This document shows positions 59,549 to 64,000 of a stretch of DNA of 64,000 nt, piece by piece; the stretch's first letter is position 1; each line of letters opens with the position of its first letter. The notes beneath the pieces are model-generated. The model ran no database searches. It was not told where the DNA came from and saw nothing but the letters and a program-made list of their open reading frames with translations. Location: assembly GCA_030427585.1 (NCBI GenBank), contig JAUIBW010000011.1, positions 83,724-147,723 of the forward strand. The letters are read 5' to 3'. The stretch comes from Bacteroidia bacterium (GTDB lineage Bacteria; Bacteroidota; Bacteroidia; Flavobacteriales; Flavobacteriaceae). A program made the position numbers and the translations under genes.

Positions 59549-60010
59549 ATGTTACCGAGCAAAGCTAAAAACATTGAAGTATCTAAAGAAAACTATAAGA
59601 TCTCAACAGATAAAAGTAAGTTGGATGTTTTAATGATACATGATTTTCTAACCAATGAATCGGGATGGAGTGATGGGATTTCGTATGATATTGTGAAATT
59701 ATCAATAGATAATTCTCTCAATTTTGGAATATATGATAATGAAAAGCAAATTGGATTTGCAAGAGTGATTTCTGACTATGCAACTATCGCCTATTTAGGA
59801 GATATCTTTATCCTCAAAGAATATAGAGGATTCGGATTAAGCAAGTGGTTAATGGAAATCATCATAGGGCATCCCAATTTACAAAATTTAAGGCGCTGGA
59901 TTTTGCTAACAAGTACTGCCGAATGGCTATACAAAAAGTATGGATTTACAAAGCTTCCCAAACCAGAAATTTATATGGAAAAATTTGATCCTAATGTGTA
60001 TATAAAATAA
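59549..60010 (+). CDS. GNAT-family N-acetyltransferase
   Basis: A 153-aa GNAT protein. The acetyl-CoA-binding segment is LGDIFILKEYRGFGLSKWLM (motif A, R-G-x-G-L), followed by LLTSTAEWLYKKYGFTKLPK (motif B). GFARVISDYATIAYLGDIFI is the typical core strand. The acceptor is unknown. A single gene, with 113 nt upstream and 116 nt to the molybdate operon. Confidence 0.9.
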   Translation: MLPSKAKNIEVSKENYKISTDKSKLDVLMIHDFLTNESGWSDGISYDIVKLSIDNSLNFGIYDNEKQIGFARVISDYATIAYLGDIFILKEYRGFGLSKWLMEIIIGHPNLQNLRRWILLTSTAEWLYKKYGFTKLPKPEIYMEKFDPNVYIK

Positions 60011-60126
60011 ACCGCAACGGTCAATACTAAAAAAGCTACTTAGATAGTACTCGATCTCTGCACGTGGTTGCTTTTTGAGTTGTTATCTTTACAGAAAAAG
60101 TAATACGGGAGAGACCGCCACAAAAA

Positions 60127-60873
60127 ATGAAAAAAGCAATATTCATACTTCTTATATATTTGATAGCAGCATGCCAGCAAAAACAAGAAAAAAAATTAAA
60201 CATTGCTGTAGCTGCAAATATGCAATTTGCGATGAAAGAGCTATCCAGAACGTTTACGAATCAAACAGGCATTGCTTGTGATCTTATTATAAGCTCATCG
60301 GGAAAATTAACTGCGCAAATTAAAGAAGGTGCTCCTTTTGATGTATTTGTTTCTGCAGATATGAAATATCCAAAAGAATTATTTGATACAGGTTTTGCAA
60401 CCAAAGCGCCAAAAATATATGGCTACGGAAAATTGGTTATGTGGTCAATGATTGATACTATTAATCCTTCTCTAGAAATTCTTAAGAATTCGAGAATACG
60501 CCATATCGCACTGGCAAACCCTAAAATGGCTCCCTATGGCCTGGCTACAATAAAAATTTTAAAACAGCATAACCTTTATGAAAATGTAAAAGATAAATTG
60601 GTATATGGAGAAAGTATTTTACAAACTAATCAGTTTATTATTTCAAAATCAGTAGAAATTGGTTTTACTTCAAAATCCGTAGTTTTATCCTCAGAAATGA
60701 GTAATAAAGGCAATTGGATGGATCTAGAACATACTGATTATAATGCAATTGCACAAGGAGTTGTTATTCTTAACCAAAAGAATCAAGAGGATGCAGAAAA
60801 GTTCTACAACTTTTTATCTTCTGCAGACGCAAGAAAAATTCTCGAAAATTTTGGTTATTCAACAAAAAAATGA
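60127..60873 (+). CDS. modA: Molybdate ABC transporter substrate-binding protein
   Basis: A 248-aa lipoprotein (IFILLIYLIAACQQ) of the ModA family: LNIAVAANMQFAMKELSRTF, LIISSSGKLTAQIKEGAPFD, FVSADMKYPKELFDTGFATK, and IGFTSKSVVLS. It captures molybdate or tungstate in the periplasm. It heads a four-gene operon (modA-mop-modB-modC) with spacing from 3 nt to overlap. A -7-like TATCTTTA lies at 60084-60091. No ModE site or Moco riboswitch was recognised. Confidence 0.92.
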   Translation: MKKAIFILLIYLIAACQQKQEKKLNIAVAANMQFAMKELSRTFTNQTGIACDLIISSSGKLTAQIKEGAPFDVFVSADMKYPKELFDTGFATKAPKIYGYGKLVMWSMIDTINPSLEILKNSRIRHIALANPKMAPYGLATIKILKQHNLYENVKDKLVYGESILQTNQFIISKSVEIGFTSKSVVLSSEMSNKGNWMDLEHTDYNAIAQGVVILNQKNQEDAEKFYNFLSSADARKILENFGYSTKK

Positions 60874-60876
60874 TCT

Positions 60877-61275
60877 ATGAATGTCCTACAGGGAGAAATA
60901 ACATCTATAAAAACCAATGGTAGTTTATCCTTGGTTACTGTTCGTGTGGGAGCTGTTTCTTTTAATACTATGATAATAGAAACACCCGATACAGCTCCCT
61001 ATTTAAAACAAGGAAATCATATTAAAATGATTTTTAAAGAAACAGAGGTAATTGTTGGAAAAGGGGTAGAACATTCTTTAAGCATACAAAATAAAGCTAT
61101 CGGAGAGGTTATTAATATAAAAAAAGGAGTATTATTAACTACGCTGACTATTAATTCTACTGTTGGGCATCTAACCGCTATCATTACTTCTGATGCTGCA
61201 GACCAATTACAATTAGAAATTGGCGAAAAAATTACTGCTATGATTAAAACCACCGAAATAATGTTATCAGAATGA
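60877..61275 (+). CDS. Di-Mop / TOBE molybdate-binding protein
   Basis: A 132-aa protein made of two Mop/TOBE domains (about residues 3-66 and 70-132; the first has ITSIKTNGSLSLVTVRVGAV, the second GEVINIKKGVLLTTLTINST). Such molbindins store or sense molybdate in the cytoplasm. Its position inside the transporter operon, 3 nt after modA and overlapping modB by 4 nt, fits a storage or regulatory role. A stand-alone regulator such as ModE is not present in the window. Confidence 0.88.
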   Translation: MNVLQGEITSIKTNGSLSLVTVRVGAVSFNTMIIETPDTAPYLKQGNHIKMIFKETEVIVGKGVEHSLSIQNKAIGEVINIKKGVLLTTLTINSTVGHLTAIITSDAADQLQLEIGEKITAMIKTTEIMLSE

Positions 61276-61946
61276 TGGATTGGCAACCTTTAGTATTAAC
61301 GTTTAAACTGGCATTAGTTACTACGCTTTTGCTATTGGTTATTTCTATCCCCTTATCGTATTGGCTTGCTCATACAAAATCAAGAGTAAAACCATTCTTA
61401 GAAACTCTGGTAAGTATGCCTTTGGTTTTACCTCCAACAGTTTTAGGGTTTTATATGTTAGTTGCTTTTAGTCCTGCAAATGCTTTTGGAAATTGGTTAA
61501 ACGAGTATCTTGGGATACAACTTATTTTTTCATTCAAAGGACTTGTTCTTGCATCGGTTATTTATAGTTTACCCTTCATGGTACACCCTATTCAAGCTGG
61601 ATTTTCAAATTTACCTTCATCAATAACAGAAGCATCCTATGTATTAGGAAAATCTAAAATCACAACTCTTTTCAAGGTATTACTTCCCAATATAAAACCA
61701 TCATTGCTCACCGGAGTTGTATTGGCTTTTGCTCATACTATTGGTGAATTTGGTGTTGTATTAATGATCGGCGGCAATATGCCCGGAAAAACAAAAGTAG
61801 CTTCTATTGCTATTTATGATGAGGTAGAAGCTCTTAATTATGATGTCGCAAATTGGTATTCGCTTATTTTGTTTGCAATTACATTTAGCATTTTATTACT
61901 GGTATATCTGGTTAATGGCGGGTATTTAAAACGATTCTGGAAATGA
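61272..61946 (+). CDS. modB: Molybdate ABC transporter permease
   Basis: A 224-aa membrane protein with five or six helices (LVTTLLLLVISIPLSYWLAH, VSMPLVLPPTVLGFYMLVAF). The EAA loop is EASYVLGKSKITTLFKVLLP, and GEFGVVLMIGGNMPGKTKVA is highly conserved in ModB. It forms the dimeric channel for molybdate. Its ATG overlaps the Mop stop, and its stop overlaps the modC start (ATGA). Confidence 0.95.
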   Translation: MMDWQPLVLTFKLALVTTLLLLVISIPLSYWLAHTKSRVKPFLETLVSMPLVLPPTVLGFYMLVAFSPANAFGNWLNEYLGIQLIFSFKGLVLASVIYSLPFMVHPIQAGFSNLPSSITEASYVLGKSKITTLFKVLLPNIKPSLLTGVVLAFAHTIGEFGVVLMIGGNMPGKTKVASIAIYDEVEALNYDVANWYSLILFAITFSILLLVYLVNGGYLKRFWK

Positions 61947-62818
61947 TACATATAGCTTTGCAAAAAGAATTAACGGCAGCAAACGGAACGATGCAGCTTG
62001 ATGTTAGCATCAATATCGAGCAAGGTCAATTGGTTACATTATATGGAAATTCTGGAGCCGGTAAAACTTCTATACTTAGAATGGTTGCTGGATTATTACA
62101 AGCAAATGAAGGACAAATTATAGTAAACCAAAACACATGGCTTGATACCAAAAATGGGATTTGTCTAAAACCTCAACAACGAAAAATCGGATTTGTGTTT
62201 CAGGATTATGCCTTGTTTCCCAACATGACAGTAAAAGAAAATCTTCTTTTTGCATTAGAAAAAAAACAAAACAAAGAAATTGTTAATACACTCATAGATA
62301 TTATCGAATTAGGTGATCTACAAGATCGCAAACCCACAAATCTTTCGGGGGGGCAAAAACAAAGAGTAGCCTTAGCAAGGGCATTAGTACGAAAACCAGA
62401 AATTTTGATGCTTGATGAGCCTCTTTCTGCATTAGATATAAAAATGCGTACAAAACTACAAGACTATATCCTTAAGGTACATAAACAATTTAATTTAACT
62501 ACTATACTTATAAGTCATGAGATAGGCGAAGTCATAAAAATGTCTGATACTGTATTTATTATTAAAAATGGAAAAATAATTAAACAGGGAAAACCAATTG
62601 AGGTATTTACAACGAAACAAGTAAGTGGAAAATTTCAGTTTTCAGGAGAAATCATCCAAATTGAAAAAGAAGATATAATATATATTGTTACCATTTTGAT
62701 AGGGTCAAATTTTGTAAAAATAGTTGCTGAAGAAAACGATATAAAAACAATAACTGTAGGAGACAAAATAATTGTTGCTTCAAAAGCATTTAATCCTTTA
62801 TTACAGAAAATAAATTAA
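61943..62818 (+). CDS. modC: Molybdate ABC transporter ATP-binding protein
   Basis: A 291-aa ATPase. Walker A is GNSGAGKTS, the Q-loop region KIGFVFQDYALFPNMTV, the signature LSGGQKQRVALARALV, Walker B ILMLDEPLSALD, and the switch His in LISHEIGEV. The C-terminal 60 residues form one TOBE-like domain. It powers ModB. The operon ends 90 nt before a bidirectional hairpin at 62908-62948. Confidence 0.95.
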   Translation: MIHIALQKELTAANGTMQLDVSINIEQGQLVTLYGNSGAGKTSILRMVAGLLQANEGQIIVNQNTWLDTKNGICLKPQQRKIGFVFQDYALFPNMTVKENLLFALEKKQNKEIVNTLIDIIELGDLQDRKPTNLSGGQKQRVALARALVRKPEILMLDEPLSALDIKMRTKLQDYILKVHKQFNLTTILISHEIGEVIKMSDTVFIIKNGKIIKQGKPIEVFTTKQVSGKFQFSGEIIQIEKEDIIYIVTILIGSNFVKIVAEENDIKTITVGDKIIVASKAFNPLLQKIN

Positions 62819-62907
62819 CCCTTTTTATATAAAATTATATTACACATTATTTCTCTTCATCCCAGAAAAGAATAAAATAACACAAAAGTTAAAAAGTGAA
62901 TTCAAAA

Positions 62908-62948
62908 AAAACAGCTATAATCAAATTATTGCTATAGCCGTTTTTAAA
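62908..62948. terminator. Bidirectional terminator between modC and the FN3 gene
   Basis: AAAACAGCTATA (62908-62919) pairs with TATAGCCGTTTT (62933-62944), with one A-C mismatch. T-runs lie on both sides. Confidence 0.65.
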
Positions 62949-63001
62949 TTCTGTAGATTAATAATAAGTGAAAATCTATTTTTTTAGTTTTTCATCGTTC
63001 C

Positions 63002-64000
63002 CTATTCTTTTACAAACCGAGTAACCTGCTGTGTTTTATCAGAAGTAACTTTCAAAATATATGTTCCTGCTTGTAAATGATCTATCTGAACAGAAGACTT
63101 AAAAGGGCCACTAGATACTATTTCCCCTAATAGATTATAAATACTATAGGTAGCTCCTTGTGAAGGATTGAAAACAATATTTAGTACACTTCCTCTTACC
63201 GGATTGGGATATGTACTCATTCTTTGTGGTGGAGCAACTAAATCAAATTTGTTTGCTTGTTCACTACAAGAAGAAACCAGTATCCATCTTGTTGCACGAC
63301 GTTCCCATAGATTACCTCTATATATCACTTGATCTCCTATATTATAACGTACTCCAGACACCCAAGTATCTACTCCTTCACAAAGACTAGCATTACATTT
63401 CCCTAGTTTTATCCATCCGTTAGCAGTTCTTTCATAAACATACCCCCTGTAAATTACTCGCTCTCCAATAGCATAATTTACTCCAGATACCCATGTCTGT
63501 GCTCCTTCGCAGATATCTGTTGTACTTTCTTCTTTTGTAGTAACCGATACTGTATTGCTAAATCCAGAAGTATTTCCCGCAGCATCTCTAGCCTTTACTT
63601 TAAACTCATAGGTAGTATTCGCGGTCAACCCGGTAACATTGTAAGAAGTACTACTAACACTGGTAATCTTCACATTTCCCTGGTAAACATCATATATTAT
63701 TACTCCAACATTATCTGTAGAGGCTCCCCATGATAAAGACAATGAGGTTTCTTCAACATTTGAAGCCGATAAATTCGTTGGAACACTTGGAGCTTCGGTA
63801 TCTGTAGTTTCTTTTGTAGTAACCGACACTGTGTTGCTAAATCCAGAAGTATTTCCTGCAACATCTTTGGCCTTTACCCTAAACTCATAGGTAGTATTTG
63901 CAGTCAACCCGGTAACATTGTAAGAAGTGCCACTAACAGTGGTGATCTTAACAGCTCCCTGGTATACATCATACCCGGTTACTCCTACATTATCTGTAGA
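63002..64000 (-). CDS. Secreted FN3/CBM5_12 protein with T9SS domain (N-terminal part missing)
   Basis: An open leftward frame entering from the right edge, so its start is outside. In order it shows part of one fibronectin-III domain, a complete FN3 (APSVPTNLSASNVEETSLSL, then TYEFKVKARDAAGNTSGFSN), two carbohydrate-binding domains of CBM5/12 type (CEGAQTWVSGVNYAIGERVI and CEGVDTWVSGVRYNIGDQVI) and a T9SS C-terminal sorting domain (STYPNPVRGSVLNIVFNPSQ, LQAGTYILKVTSDKTQQVTR). This tail is typical of secreted chitinases and other polysaccharide hydrolases. The catalytic domain would lie beyond the window. Confidence 0.9.
   Translation of the reverse strand, partial: STDNVGVTGYDVYQGAVKITTVSGTSYNVTGLTANTTYEFRVKAKDVAGNTSGFSNTVSVTTKETTDTEAPSVPTNLSASNVEETSLSLSWGASTDNVGVIIYDVYQGNVKITSVSSTSYNVTGLTANTTYEFKVKARDAAGNTSGFSNTVSVTTKEESTTDICEGAQTWVSGVNYAIGERVIYRGYVYERTANGWIKLGKCNASLCEGVDTWVSGVRYNIGDQVIYRGNLWERRATRWILVSSCSEQANKFDLVAPPQRMSTYPNPVRGSVLNIVFNPSQGATYSIYNLLGEIVSSGPFKSSVQIDHLQAGTYILKVTSDKTQQVTRFVKE
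63541..64000 (-). repeat. Tandem FN3 repeats, 279-bp period
   Basis: The stretch from TAACCGATACTGTATTGC (63541) recurs with few changes at 63820, 279 bp (93 codons) apart. The second copy continues off the right edge. Confidence 0.85.

Noticed and set aside
60011..60126. Molybdenum-cofactor riboswitch upstream of modA
   Set aside because: Only 116 nt are available and the conserved Moco-motif stems are not visible.

Overview
The window looks like a chromosome segment of a marine-type Flavobacteriaceae bacterium (Bacteroidota; an Aquimarina-like genus is my guess, not a proof). The DNA is AT-rich. Many genes have the Bacteroidota sigma-ABfr promoter (TTG, about 20 nt, then TAnnTTTG). Two large secreted proteins end in type IX secretion (T9SS) sorting domains. 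Accessory genes carry Bacteroidota-style RHS proteins, double-glycine leader peptides and an IntDOT-like integrase.

Region 1 (1-8421, all leftward) is part of an extracellular contractile injection system (eCIS) operon: a Pvc16/DUF4255 protein, an unknown 439-aa protein, sheath, two tube proteins, a DUF5908 protein, a LysM baseplate protein and a VgrG-like spike that runs off the left edge. The first gene is the most striking thing in the window. It is a LytTR regulator whose first 39 residues copy the N-terminus of the sheath protein, and whose receiver-like domain lacks both the phospho-acceptor Asp and the switch Lys. Two direct repeats resembling LytTR/AlgR-type sites lie between it and the structural genes.

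Region 2 (8.9-25.5 kb) is mostly chromosomal housekeeping: a SplB-like radical SAM protein; a plsC-desaturase-HD hydrolase operon; a bacilliredoxin; a TerB/DnaJ protein; tandem paralogues of unknown function; lycopene cyclase; a DMT transporter; feoA-feoB plus the small FeoB-associated Cys-rich protein; an SCO copper chaperone; rseP; and a double-Gly leader peptide. Gene remnants lie at 15.0, 16.5 and 18.0-18.5 kb.

Region 3 (25,705-46,900) is an integrative element of about 21.1 kb inserted in tRNA-Asn(GTT). It is bounded by a perfect 48-bp direct repeat of the tRNA 3' half. It carries an integrase with its own promoter at the right end, helix-turn-helix proteins, a Toprim-ATPase primase/helicase, a perfect 56-bp palindrome, a row of tiny membrane proteins, and a cargo operon. 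The cargo operon holds a two-protein RHS system whose second member ends in a GIY-YIG-like nuclease toxin domain followed by candidate immunity genes. A second cassette (XRE regulator convergent with a lipoprotein / four-TM protein / coiled-coil operon) and an inverted-repeat-rich 560-bp gap complete it. No relaxase or conjugation gene was recognised.

Region 4 (47-64 kb) is chromosomal again: a T9SS FG-GAP protein, two more double-Gly precursor peptides, a 5'-truncated Crp-family gene, a TPR-HTH regulator, small stress or housekeeping genes, an ArsR-SRPBCC pair with a clear operator, a Crp regulator, a variant MBL-fold protein, a modA-mop-modB-modC molybdate operon, and the C-terminal part of a secreted FN3/carbohydrate-binding T9SS protein that runs off the right edge.
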